Source: Planctomycetota bacterium
GTDB taxonomy: Bacteria > Planctomycetota > Planctomycetia > Planctomycetales > Planctomycetaceae
DNA length: 64,000 bases
Assembly: GCA_027623235.1 (NCBI GenBank)
Contig: JAQBVJ010000008.1
Span: 15,001 to 79,000 of the forward strand
Reading direction: 5' to 3'
The position numbers were made by a program, and so were the translations under genes. This document shows, piece after piece, positions 1 to 8,996 of this stretch. Positions within the stretch are counted from its first letter, which is position 1. Each line of letters opens with the position of its first letter. The notes under the pieces are model-generated. The model was not told the origin of the DNA. It saw nothing but the letters and a program-made list of their open reading frames with translations, and made no database searches.

Positions 1-328
1 TGACATCGGGTCGGCCGTTCGCGAACCGGAGCCACACGGGGTGCCGACCGGGGCTGGAGAACAAACCCTGCCTGATCTTGATTCCTTCGATCAACGTTCT
101 GGGCAACTTCGTCCGTTCGGCCAGTCCCTGCTTGATGGCATCTTCATCAATATCGAAGATCTCGATGTGTGCCTTGACCGCCGCGTGTGATTTGGCGTGC
201 GTGTCCCGCAGTGCCCGTTTGGCTTTGCCGTAGATTTTCTCTTCTTCGGTTTTGACCACGACGCACGTTTCTTCATACAGCTGTTTTTCGTTCTGCTCTG
301 CGTACTCGGTAAACATCTCAGTGGGCAT
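1..328 (-). CDS. Catalase-like heme protein, 5' part only (runs off the window)
   Basis: Reading leftward from an ATG at 328, about 109 residues are visible before the window edge. They contain a K-S-H-A-A-V-K-A-H segment and then a G-L-F-S-S-P-G-R-H-P-V-W-L-R-F-A-N-G stretch. Both match the N-terminal region of small catalase-related heme proteins, where the corresponding text is roughly 'GLFA.PG.YPAWIRFSNG'. In that family the His in the first segment and the Arg in the second lie near the heme. The rest of the fold, including the proximal Tyr ligand, is outside the window, so activity (H2O2 removal, or an organic peroxidase-like reaction) cannot be judged. A second in-frame ATG lies four codons downstream, so the start may be 316. 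No signal peptide is visible. Confidence 0.6.
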   Translation of the reverse strand, partial: MPTEMFTEYAEQNEKQLYEETCVVVKTEEEKIYGKAKRALRDTHAKSHAAVKAHIEIFDIDEDAIKQGLAERTKLPRTLIEGIKIRQGLFSSPGRHPVWLRFANGRPDV

Positions 329-415
329 CACGAGGCTCCGTTAAAACACTGCGCGGTCGCGGACGTCTGTGAATAGCCAACGAGCACGGCTGAAAATGGG
401 AAGTCACGGCGCGGT

Positions 416-3400
416 CTATCGCTGTAACTCTGCTAAGAGTGCTCCTGCATCCTTGAGATCGGGCGTTGTGAAGCCTTCCGTCCAGGTGGCGTACACGCTG
501 GTCAGCACGGCGTGTGCTTCTTCGCGACGGTTCTGTTGCTGCCACAGTCGAGCGAGACTCATGGTCGTTCGGAGCTCCCAGGCTTTGCCTTGCTGACGCC
601 GGGCGGTCGCCAGAGCCTGGTGGAAACAGGCTTCGGCCGCGGTCTGGTCGGACGATTCGGCCAGCAACAGCTCACCCTTAACGCGGTACAGCTCGGCTTC
701 CTCGCAACGCTCTTCGTTGTCTTCGACAAACCTCAGGCCCCGGTCGAGAGCCTTGTGGGCATCCTCGAATCGTCCGGCCGCCGTATAGGCCTTGCACAGG
801 GTGCTGAACTGATAGGTCATTGTCAGTTCCGCGCCGGTCGCGTGCCACGCCTGGGCACCTTCTTCCATCAGAGGTAATGCCGCTTCCACGTCGCCCTGGT
901 GAAACAGACCGGCGCCCTTATAGAAGATCGCCGAGGCGTGCCAGAAAGCGAATCCCTGCTCGCTCGTGATGGCGATCTGCTCTTCGGCCGCCGCCTGAAG
1001 CTGAGCCCCGAGTCGACATTGCAGCAGGAACCAGCCGGTGTGGTGGAGGACATAGGCCAGCGTGAATGGATGAGCGATCTCGCGTGCCAACCCGATGGCT
1101 TCTTCGTTGACGCGCAGTGCCTCATCGGTACTGCCGAGATGCCACAGAGGGAGAAACAGATAACAGCGATGAGCCACGGAGGAATTCTGACCGGTGCGGG
1201 CTGTCCAGAAGCGGCAGACCTCCGGGTCGTCACAAAGCGAAATCGCCTCGGCGGAATGATCGCGGGCTCGGGCGTAATCGCCGCGGTACTGCATCGTGAC
1301 CGCGGGCAAGTGATGCGTTTCCATGATGATGCCACGATCGCCACCGGCCTCGGCCCAGCCCATCGCTTCCTGCGCCAGATCACGGCACAACTGGAGTTTG
1401 CCGCACACAAGATTCCAGACCCAGATTCCCCACATGACGGCCAGAAGCGCGGTGGGGTCGCCAATTTTTTCGCAGAGTTCGCGGGCTCTTGCGAAGATCG
1501 GTCCGACCTCAGGAGCGGCATAGCCACGCGAGGCGATGTACGCCGTGCCCAGCGGACTGAGAATCTGCAACTCCATGCCGTCACGCTCGGGCGACTCGGG
1601 AAGAGTTTCGACCAGTTTACGACCTTTTGTCAGATGGCTGATGGCTTCGATTTCCGCGGACTGTTCGCGCGACCGCAGACCCGCCTTCAGCCAGTAGCCG
1701 ACGGCTTTTTCGGTCGACCCCGCCGCTGTGAAGTGGTGAGCCAGCAATTCCGGCTGCGCCTCGGCTGTTTGCGGGAATCTGGATTCCAGCGCCTCGGCGA
1801 TGCACTGATGACACGCCTGCCGTTTTGTCGAAAGCATCGATCGGTATGCGGCGTCCTGCAGCAGAGCATGCTTGAAGATATAGCCCGCTTCGGAACGTTG
1901 CCCCTTCTGAAACAGGATCTCAGCTCTGACGAGCTTGTCGAGTTCGCTGTGCAGATCGGCTTCAGGCAGGTCACACGCCGCGGCCAGAAGTTCGAAGCTG
2001 AACTCGCGACCGATTGTCGCAGCAAACTGAATGACGTCACGATCCGCCGCCATGCGATCGAGCCGGGACAGCAACAGGTCTTGCAGCGTCGCCGGAATGA
2101 CATTGAGCAGCGACGCGGTACTGGCCTCGGTATCGGTCGAATCGAGAATTCCGGACTCGATAATCACGACAGTAAACTCTTCGATGAACAGCGGGATTCC
2201 GTCCGTCCGATCGATGACCTGATTCACGATCGACTCAGGGATATCCTTGCGACCCGTGCGTTTCCGCATCATCTCGCCGATCTGCCGCTTCGTCAGTCGG
2301 TTCAATGCAATCTGCGTTTGATGCGGCTTACTGCTCCACGGTGTTTCGAACTCAGGACGAAATGTCAGCACGCTCAGGACGCGACCGCGCTCGAACTCGG
2401 ACACATGTTTTTCCAGCAGCTCCAGAGTTGACGGATCGAGCCAGTGCAGGTCCTCGACAATGAACAACACGGGGCTGGCATCTGCCATCTGCCTGAGCCA
2501 GTGCAGCAGGAATTCCTGCGTCAGCTCCTTGATTCTGTGCGGCGAAAATGTCAGCGCCGGATAGCGAGCGCCCGTTGGCACGCTCAACACATCGCAGAGC
2601 AGCGCGATATTCTCAGCCGTTTCCAGTTTCAAGTCCTGCAGATAACGCACGACGCTGTCGAGGCGCTCCTCCGGTGAGCGGTCTTCGAACTCCAGCAATT
2701 GCGACAGGAACTCGGCGATCGGGAAAAAACTTGTCCCCTGGTGGTACTGAGAGCAGCGGAGTTCGATGACTGCGGCGTCTTCTGAGTCCTCTTCAATGAC
2801 ATGCTCACGCAGTTCACGGATCAACCGCGATTTGCCCAGTCCCGCGTCACCGATGAGCAGCACGATCTGCCCGAGTTCATCGAGTGCCTGTTCCCAGCGA
2901 TCTTTGAGGATCGTCAATTCCGTGTTGCGACCAACCAGAGGCGTGAGATTGCCTGGATCGACCAGCTCAACGCGATTTCGCGACGCGGCTTCTTTCTTGA
3001 CTTCGAACAGTTCAACTGGCTTCGCGATGCCTCTGACACGCTGTGGCCCGAGCGATTCGCATTCGAAGTACAAAGCGACTCGCTGATGCGTGGCCGCGCT
3101 GATGACGATTGTCCCCGATTCGGAGATCGCGCTGAGTCGGTTGGCTGTGTTACGAGCGTCGCCAACCAGTGACACGGTCATTCCCGCGCCGGAATCCACA
3201 TTCTCGGCCACGGCCTCACCCGAGTGAATGGTGACCCGCGTCTGTGCCGCGGCCGGCAAGCCCGCCTTATTCTGTTCGGATGCCGCCAGGTCACGCATCA
3301 CTTGCAGACCGACGCGTATGGCTCGCTGCGGAGCGTCCTCAAACGTGTGCGGAAACCCAAAGCAGGCGGTGACCTCCTCGCCCAAAGCGTGGACTGTCGC

Positions 3401-4774
3401 ACCTCCCAGTGCAGCAACTTTCTTACTGACGAACGTCGCGAACGATTTCGCCTGGTCGTGCAACTGTTCTGAGTGCGACGCCGAACTGCCGGAACTGGCG
3501 GAGTCGTCAGGCTCGTAGGCGAAGATGGCGATCGTGACCTGCCTCAATTCGGCTTCATGTTTCATGTGACTGCCGGATGACGCGGGCTCCCTTTCCGGAC
3601 GGAAGCTGACAGTCGGTGCTCCCCCGGCGGGCCCGGACGGGACTCGCGACAATTCGGCAGCAAATTCGGCCGCCGTCGCCTGACGTTTCTTCGGAGCTTT
3701 CTCCATTGCCTTCATACAGATCGCGTCAATCGCCGTTGGCAATTCGTACCGCAGCTTCGACGGCGCTTCAGGTGTCTGCGACACGATTTGTCCAAAGATC
3801 GATGCCGCCGATCCAACAAACGGACGCTTCCCCGTGACCAACAGATACAGCATGACCCCCAACGCGTAGATGTCTGTGGCGGGTCCGATTTCAGCCTGCC
3901 GCGCTTCGACCTGTTCAGGGGCCATGTACGACGGACTGCCCATCACCGCGCGGGAATGAGTTAATTCGGCCTCACCAGCCACTTGTCGGCGAGCCAGTCC
4001 AAAATCCATGATGATCGGCTCACCATTCTTCGTCAGCATGATGTTCGCTGGCTTGAGATCCCGGTGGACGATCCCTGCTTCGTGAGCCTGGTGGAGCGCC
4101 AGGGCGACTTTCTGCAGTAAGGCGACAGCCACATCCGTGGCCATGGCACCCGAGTCGTCCAGTTTCTCAGCCAGCGTCTGGCCGTCGATATAGGCCATCG
4201 TCAAATAATGCCACTGCTGAAACTGGCCGACATCGAACACCGGACAAAGATTGGCGTGCTGCACCGTTGCCATCGTGCGGGCTTCGCGTGAGAATCGCTC
4301 GATGGCTTCCGCCCGATCGGCATCGTCCTTGAAGAATGGAATCTTCAGCGCCACCTTGCGATCCAACTGGCTGTCATGCGCCAGATATACGGCACCCATC
4401 CCGCCGCGTCCGAGTTCCCGCTCAATGACGTATCGCCCGAACTGCTCTGGAGGCGCATCGGGGTGGCTGAAGAGTGGACAACCCTCAGAATTCTGCACGG
4501 TGTCCCGGATCACCGTTTCGCTGAAGGGGGCCGTCAATCCGGCCGACTGCGCAGAAGCAGCATCATTCTGCAGCATTTCCTCAACGAGACCGCGCACCTG
4601 GTCGTCGTCGCAGTTTTCGTTCAGGAACGAAGGACGGTCTGCCTCAGCAACCTGAAGGATCCGCAAGTAAATGTTGCCCGCTTTTCGAAACGGATCCGTT
4701 GCCATTTTCGGTGGCTCTGAATCCGAGTCTGCCTGGGTTCGAGGTGGATCTTCATTGCCTGAACGCGAAGACAT
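416..4774 (-). CDS. Ser/Thr protein kinase - degenerate class III cyclase - AAA ATPase - TPR signalling protein
   Basis: A 1452-aa multidomain regulator. The kinase domain spans about 114-375: glycine loop GRGGMG at 122-127, catalytic Lys144, HRDLKPAN at 237-244, DFG at 257-259 and APE at 285-287, so it should be active. A class III nucleotide-cyclase-like domain follows (about 410-595). It keeps the N-x-x-x-R purine/transition-state motif (RNTANR, 541-546), but both metal-binding Asp positions look replaced (FAYEP instead of FxD; GEEV instead of GDxV). Next is a PknK/AAA_16-type ATPase with Walker A GDAGLGKS at 642-649 and a later VLFIVEDLHW Walker B. The last 500 or so residues are helical TPR-like repeats ending in a 'KAWELRT' motif. 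The architecture is common in planctomycete kinases. It has no transmembrane segment, so it is probably cytosolic. The start at 4774 gives a plausible N-terminus; Met24 is an alternative. Confidence 0.92.
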   Translation of the reverse strand: MSSRSGNEDPPRTQADSDSEPPKMATDPFRKAGNIYLRILQVAEADRPSFLNENCDDDQVRGLVEEMLQNDAASAQSAGLTAPFSETVIRDTVQNSEGCPLFSHPDAPPEQFGRYVIERELGRGGMGAVYLAHDSQLDRKVALKIPFFKDDADRAEAIERFSREARTMATVQHANLCPVFDVGQFQQWHYLTMAYIDGQTLAEKLDDSGAMATDVAVALLQKVALALHQAHEAGIVHRDLKPANIMLTKNGEPIIMDFGLARRQVAGEAELTHSRAVMGSPSYMAPEQVEARQAEIGPATDIYALGVMLYLLVTGKRPFVGSAASIFGQIVSQTPEAPSKLRYELPTAIDAICMKAMEKAPKKRQATAAEFAAELSRVPSGPAGGAPTVSFRPEREPASSGSHMKHEAELRQVTIAIFAYEPDDSASSGSSASHSEQLHDQAKSFATFVSKKVAALGGATVHALGEEVTACFGFPHTFEDAPQRAIRVGLQVMRDLAASEQNKAGLPAAAQTRVTIHSGEAVAENVDSGAGMTVSLVGDARNTANRLSAISESGTIVISAATHQRVALYFECESLGPQRVRGIAKPVELFEVKKEAASRNRVELVDPGNLTPLVGRNTELTILKDRWEQALDELGQIVLLIGDAGLGKSRLIRELREHVIEEDSEDAAVIELRCSQYHQGTSFFPIAEFLSQLLEFEDRSPEERLDSVVRYLQDLKLETAENIALLCDVLSVPTGARYPALTFSPHRIKELTQEFLLHWLRQMADASPVLFIVEDLHWLDPSTLELLEKHVSEFERGRVLSVLTFRPEFETPWSSKPHQTQIALNRLTKRQIGEMMRKRTGRKDIPESIVNQVIDRTDGIPLFIEEFTVVIIESGILDSTDTEASTASLLNVIPATLQDLLLSRLDRMAADRDVIQFAATIGREFSFELLAAACDLPEADLHSELDKLVRAEILFQKGQRSEAGYIFKHALLQDAAYRSMLSTKRQACHQCIAEALESRFPQTAEAQPELLAHHFTAAGSTEKAVGYWLKAGLRSREQSAEIEAISHLTKGRKLVETLPESPERDGMELQILSPLGTAYIASRGYAAPEVGPIFARARELCEKIGDPTALLAVMWGIWVWNLVCGKLQLCRDLAQEAMGWAEAGGDRGIIMETHHLPAVTMQYRGDYARARDHSAEAISLCDDPEVCRFWTARTGQNSSVAHRCYLFLPLWHLGSTDEALRVNEEAIGLAREIAHPFTLAYVLHHTGWFLLQCRLGAQLQAAAEEQIAITSEQGFAFWHASAIFYKGAGLFHQGDVEAALPLMEEGAQAWHATGAELTMTYQFSTLCKAYTAAGRFEDAHKALDRGLRFVEDNEERCEEAELYRVKGELLLAESSDQTAAEACFHQALATARRQQGKAWELRTTMSLARLWQQQNRREEAHAVLTSVYATWTEGFTTPDLKDAGALLAELQR

Positions 4775-4920
4775 TTTTGGCCCTCATTCTCAGCATCGTG
4801 TCAGGTTCATATCCTGGTGGAAGGAGTGATCAATCGTACCTCATCACATCTGTCATTCCGAGCATCGCAGATCACACGTACGACTTGAATTAAAAACACG
4901 GTCGTCACAGCAACCGCTTC

Positions 4921-5208
4921 ATGACCGCCGAGTCGCACCGCGTCCGCCGAGAAATCCTGCTGGCTTCGCCCGATCACGATGAAGCCGCCGCCGAAGCCGC
5001 GTTTCAGGAGTCACTTGAGATCGCGCGCAGCCAGTCGGCAAAGTCGTGGGAGCTTCGTACTGCGACCAGACTTGCCCCTCTGTTGCACAGTCAGGGGAAA
5101 TCCACCGAGGACAGAGCGCTGCTCGAACCCGCTCTGAATCAATTGCCGAGTGGACGCGAGCTCGCCGACCAGGTCGACGCAGCCGCGCTGCTGACCGAGC
5201 TCGCATGA
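4921..5208 (+). pseudogene. Orphan TPR tail fragment related to kinase/cyclase-TPR proteins
   Basis: A 95-codon open frame on the opposite strand to the large kinase gene, beginning 146 bp beyond that gene's start. Its peptide (AAAEAAFQESLEIARSQSAKS, then WELRTATRLAPLL, then ELADQVDAAALLTEL) lines up with the extreme C-terminus of the neighbouring 1452-aa kinase (AAEACFHQALATARRQQGKA, WELRTTMSLARLW, DLKDAGALLAELQ). This is the stereotyped end of cyclase/kinase-TPR proteins. The rest of such a protein is absent, so I read it as the surviving 3' end of a lost paralogue rather than a functional gene. A genuine small TPR protein using the ATG at 4921 cannot be excluded. Confidence 0.55.
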
Positions 5209-5250
5209 GCAAACTCGGCTGAGCGGCTCGGGTTGCGAGAGGGCGTTGCC

Positions 5251-6894
5251 TCACCCGCGGCGGATCCACAGTTCGACGCCAGCCAGTTTTCCGCCCTCAT
5301 CGGCAACTTTTACCATCACGCGGTTGCGTCCTTTTGCAACGCTCTGTACCGGAACGCGGCAGGTGAACCGGCGAACTCCGGCCACCGTCTGGCCGTTTTT
5401 ATGAGGACCGAAATTAGCTGAGCCGAACAGCAAAGTGGGCTCGCTGGTTTCTGACAGGCCCGTGAAGTCGACCCGCAACTCGGCGGACACGCTGAGGTCC
5501 GCGCCTCGAAGATCTTCCGGCACCGTCAGGTAAGTCCGAGTGAACTCGTTCGGCGCCAAATCGAGCGGCAGCGCTGCGGAATAATCTGCCGCGTCTTTGG
5601 CCCAGAAGTGAGCTGGCATCCACCAGCCGGCATCGGACATCGCGTACAGAATCGTCGACTCCCGCAACGCTTCTTTGGAGCCGATCGATGAGAGAACTTT
5701 CTTCGCGTACGCCTGCGTCTCGTCCGTGCCGGGACCGGGAAAAAGATTGAACGTGTACATGCCGTCTGCCCCGTCCTCCCACAGTCGGGACGCGGCTCCG
5801 AACCAGGCCTCCGGCGGCAGCGCGGTCGACTCGCCACGCGGCGGGCGAGCCATCAGACCGGACTGACTCGTTACCGGATAAACAGGGACCTTGTGCTGAT
5901 GACCGAGGGCGATCATGTCCGCCACCGGCACGTCGAATGTGACGTACCCGCCGCCCAGAGCCATCACGTCGAGCAGTTTTTCCTGCAGCCACGATTCGAT
6001 GTCGATTCCGATTTTTCGACACAGTGCCAGGGTTGTGGGAACGCGCGCTGTCAGCAGAAACGGTTTGCCTTTCCGCTCACTTTCGCGCAGGACGAGCTCG
6101 CGAATTCGACGCACGAGCCGCGTCAGCACACCGCGCTGAGCCTCAGTAACGGGCTGCCCTTCGTAAGCCGTCCGGAAGTAAATCGGAGCCCGCAGAAAAT
6201 CCAGCTCGATTCCGTCGACGTCGTAGTTCCGCAGGACTTCGGAGATGATTTCCAAAAGTCGCGGCTCGACGTCGGGGTGTTCGAAGTCGACCAGGCTCCA
6301 CAGCCGTCGCCGGTCGCTGAAGTCCTTTGTCTTATCCAGCGTCGACATCACTCGCGTCGGGTCGGTCTGTTTCCAGTCGGAAAGAAACGCCGGTGTCCAG
6401 GCGTCGTGAATGTCGTTCAACCGAAGAGTCCAGATCGACTCCAGACCGTTCTGCCTGGCGAACTCGCTGGACATGCGGAGTCCGTCGGTGTCCTGTTCGA
6501 GGAACGTCTCGAGGTTGTTGCCGGCAAAGCTTCCGCTCTTTGAGCGGAAGATCTCCGCGACTTTCGAGTCGTGCGTAAACTTATTGAAGCTCTGCGTCGT
6601 GCAGTAACAAATGCTGTCGACGTGAGTCCCCAGCAGGGGCGTATGCCGCACGGCGAGAAACTTCTCACGCGTGTCGGCACCCTTCGCCCAGATGTCGTCT
6701 CCATCGTTGTTGAAGATGACCCGGCGCCTCCGACCGACTGCCGTTCGCCGCGCGGCACTCAGCGTTTCGGATTCCGAGACCAGTACCCGCTCGCCGCGCG
6801 ACCACCCAGCACCCAGCGCGGCACTACCAGCGGCGAGTCCGATCAGAAACTCTCGTCGATTCGAAGTGCCTCGCGCAAGTTCGGTTGCGGACAT
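5251..6894 (-). CDS. Tat-exported TIM-barrel, glycoside-hydrolase-like protein
   Basis: A 547-aa protein with a twin-arginine leader (NRREFLIG at about 12-19, then an Ala/Gly-rich hydrophobic stretch), so it should be exported folded. The body looks like a (beta/alpha)8 glycosidase-type barrel: 'RRVIFNNDGDD' near the start and 'NYDVDGIELDFLRAP' in the middle, the D-G-I-E-x-D pattern typical of strand 4 in glycoside-hydrolase-like families. The C-terminal 130 residues look like a beta-sandwich. It resembles uncharacterised planctomycete proteins annotated as glycosyl-hydrolase-like. The substrate is unknown and the catalytic residues were not assigned. The next leftward gene upstream (beta-propeller) starts at 7867 and ends at 6929, 34 bp away, so the two may be co-transcribed. 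Confidence 0.7.
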   Translation of the reverse strand: MSATELARGTSNRREFLIGLAAGSAALGAGWSRGERVLVSESETLSAARRTAVGRRRRVIFNNDGDDIWAKGADTREKFLAVRHTPLLGTHVDSICYCTTQSFNKFTHDSKVAEIFRSKSGSFAGNNLETFLEQDTDGLRMSSEFARQNGLESIWTLRLNDIHDAWTPAFLSDWKQTDPTRVMSTLDKTKDFSDRRRLWSLVDFEHPDVEPRLLEIISEVLRNYDVDGIELDFLRAPIYFRTAYEGQPVTEAQRGVLTRLVRRIRELVLRESERKGKPFLLTARVPTTLALCRKIGIDIESWLQEKLLDVMALGGGYVTFDVPVADMIALGHQHKVPVYPVTSQSGLMARPPRGESTALPPEAWFGAASRLWEDGADGMYTFNLFPGPGTDETQAYAKKVLSSIGSKEALRESTILYAMSDAGWWMPAHFWAKDAADYSAALPLDLAPNEFTRTYLTVPEDLRGADLSVSAELRVDFTGLSETSEPTLLFGSANFGPHKNGQTVAGVRRFTCRVPVQSVAKGRNRVMVKVADEGGKLAGVELWIRRG

Positions 6895-6928
6895 GTTCGT
6901 CCCTTCGCGATGACAACGGGCCGAGCAC

Positions 6929-7867
6929 CTACTTCCAGGTGTTGTCCTTAACGGGCTTGCCGTTCGTCGTCAGGATCTGAAAGTGGTGGAACCCGGCATT
7001 CATTCCTGAGTAACGCCAGACAACTTTCTTGTCGCGCGTCACCTCAAACAGCTTCACCTGATCGCCGCTGCTGTGGTAGCTGGCCACCACGGTGTTCCCA
7101 TTCGGCAGCCGTTGAACTCCGCAGGCATCGTTGAACAGCTTTTCGCCAATGTCTTCGTTGTCGACGCTCCACACGATTTTCCCGTCTGCATCGACCTCGA
7201 TAATCCGGTTCCCATTGGTGCAGCCGATCAGAGTATTGCCATCTTTCAGCCGAATCGCCGTGAACGGCCAGTCGCGTTTCTCGCGGCCGCGATCGTCGGT
7301 GGGAAACGTGTTGAGCACTTTGCCCGTACCCGGCTCGTACTCCTTGACGGCAAAGTCGAACAGGTGCGGCGCGATGTAATTTCCGTTCGGGAGAACTCGC
7401 AGCATCCGGGTCTGCATGTGAGAATTTCCCTTCTGGCACGCAAACGGAGTCGTCTTCAGAACTTTCCCCGAACGGTCTACTTCGACCGCGCGTGGCTCGG
7501 GTCCCAGTTCGGCGACAAGGAACGTGTCCTTCGTCAGAGGCAGCACGGTGCTCGTTTCTTTCTGCTGACCGACATACTTGAAGACGATCTTCTTCGACTC
7601 GCGTTCGACCTCAACGGCACCGCCATTCGGGAAGTCCTTCGTCCCGTAAAGAGCAAGCAGCACATTGCCGTTCGGCAGGACCCAGCCATCACTGGCCGGC
7701 ATGTCGAATTTCCATTCAACCTTGCCATCCTCACCGACGATGACTGCCTGGTTGGCCTTACCGACACCCAGAAACGAGTGAGCGATTTTCACGTCCGCCG
7801 CCGCGAGCGAAGCGATTGATGTCAGGGCAACGGCCAGGCAAAGGATGAAGGGGATGGTTTTTCGCAT
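6929..7867 (-). CDS. Secreted PQQ/NHL-like beta-propeller protein
   Basis: A 312-aa protein with a Sec signal peptide (MRKTIPFILCLAVALTSIAS, cleavage likely after the next Ala residues). It has repeated blade motifs of the type 'VLPNGNVLLALYGT', 'VLPNGNYIAP', 'RLKDGNTLIGCTNGNRIIEV' and 'RLPNGNTVVASY', each followed by a D-G-K-I-V-W-type strand. These D/P-N-G-N repeats are typical of beta-propellers related to PQQ-binding and arylsulfotransferase-like proteins in planctomycetes. No cofactor or catalytic residues can be named, so a binding or scaffold role is as likely as an enzymatic one. It lies 34 bp upstream of the TIM-barrel gene in the same direction, which suggests a shared extracellular carbohydrate-related job; that is inference. 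Confidence 0.75.
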   Translation of the reverse strand: MRKTIPFILCLAVALTSIASLAAADVKIAHSFLGVGKANQAVIVGEDGKVEWKFDMPASDGWVLPNGNVLLALYGTKDFPNGGAVEVERESKKIVFKYVGQQKETSTVLPLTKDTFLVAELGPEPRAVEVDRSGKVLKTTPFACQKGNSHMQTRMLRVLPNGNYIAPHLFDFAVKEYEPGTGKVLNTFPTDDRGREKRDWPFTAIRLKDGNTLIGCTNGNRIIEVDADGKIVWSVDNEDIGEKLFNDACGVQRLPNGNTVVASYHSSGDQVKLFEVTRDKKVVWRYSGMNAGFHHFQILTTNGKPVKDNTWK

Positions 7868-7921
7868 GGCAGGATTGCTCTCGGGTTAGTTGGAATTCGA
7901 TTTAACTCAAACTGGCGACGC

Positions 7922-8872
7922 CTATTGACTCGCAAGAATCCCCAGCGACTGAAGTTTCGCGGCGCACTCATCGCGCTCGCGGCAGCGCTTCAGCCCGTGC
8001 CAGGTCTCGTCCTGAACCTGCATGAAGAGCTCTTCCGAGTAAGGCGGGGCGAGGTTCTGTTCGGCTCCGGCGGACATCAGTCGCAGGATGACTCCCTGAT
8101 CGAGACGCGTCAGGAAGCGGCCCTGCATTCGGTAATCGGTGAAGGCTTCCCACACGAGCGGAAAGAGCGGCTTGACGATCTGTTCGCCGATCGCCGTCGC
8201 GTAGTCGCGGATTTCCAGCTGAGCGTGCGGGTCCATTCGCAGCGCGAGGAAGTGCAGCATGTTGTGCAGATCGATTTTCCAGTACGCCTCCGTGTAGGTG
8301 GCCAGCGTGAGGTCTTTGCGAGCCTGCTCACGGGCGACTCCCATTTCAATTCGCTCGTCGTAGACGCGTCGCGTTTCGGTCTGTAGTGCGAGTTCCGACT
8401 CAGTCAGTTTCGCGCCGGTCTCTGCGTCAAAGAATCCTTCGCTGCCCTGGCGATTCGACCCCGACTGCTGCCGCCACTGATCGATCGGCGTTGTCTGTGC
8501 CGCGTCGATCGCCAGCGAGTATCGCGTGCTGTACTCGTTGATGTTGGCGGTGCGGTGGCGAATCCACTGCCGCCAGCAGTCCATCGGAACGCGGACGAGT
8601 ATCTTGATTTCCGCCATCTCGAACGGAGTCGAATGGCGATGCCTCATGAGGTAGCGGATCAGCGTGCGATCGTCGGAGACTTTTTTCGTGCCTTCGCCAT
8701 AGCTGACGCGGGCAGCCTGCACGACCGAGCCGTCGTCACCCATCACGTCGACCAGACAAATGAATCCGTCGTCGAGAACCGGGATCTTTTTCCAGCGAAG
8801 CTCCTCGACAAGTGCTGCTCGTTCTGCACCGGAGTCCTGAGGATCCGCCTGTTCCGGGCTGCCGTCCGACAT
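7922..8872 (-). CDS. thyX: FAD-dependent thymidylate synthase ThyX
   Basis: A 316-aa ThyX. The signature RHR-x7-S is present (RHR at 105-107, Ser115, within 'WIRHRTANINEYSTRY'). Upstream there is a 'RHRHSTPFE' segment typical of the substrate-binding region, and the C-terminal half has 'HFLALRMDPHAQLEIRDYA', another conserved ThyX block. ThyX methylates dUMP to dTMP using methylene-tetrahydrofolate, with FAD/NADPH as reductant, and replaces ThyA in many bacteria. The protein is somewhat longer than the roughly 250-aa minimal ThyX because of an N-terminal extension and an insertion around 120-150, as in other planctomycete ThyX proteins. It appears to be a single-gene unit. Confidence 0.95.
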   Translation of the reverse strand: MSDGSPEQADPQDSGAERAALVEELRWKKIPVLDDGFICLVDVMGDDGSVVQAARVSYGEGTKKVSDDRTLIRYLMRHRHSTPFEMAEIKILVRVPMDCWRQWIRHRTANINEYSTRYSLAIDAAQTTPIDQWRQQSGSNRQGSEGFFDAETGAKLTESELALQTETRRVYDERIEMGVAREQARKDLTLATYTEAYWKIDLHNMLHFLALRMDPHAQLEIRDYATAIGEQIVKPLFPLVWEAFTDYRMQGRFLTRLDQGVILRLMSAGAEQNLAPPYSEELFMQVQDETWHGLKRCRERDECAAKLQSLGILASQ

Positions 8873-8996
8873 GAAAAGCTCCGCGAGTCTGATGAAAAGT
8901 TTTCGAGAACCGCAGATTCTGGAGAGGTCCGGCCGATTTCGCCAGTGAGCCGATTTGCACGGGAAATACGCGGTTTCTGCACGTTTCAGGCAGAGC

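Noticed and set aside
899-2431. 510-codon plus-strand open frame
   Set aside because: Antisense of the well-supported 1452-aa kinase gene; low-complexity Arg/Gln-rich text without any domain.
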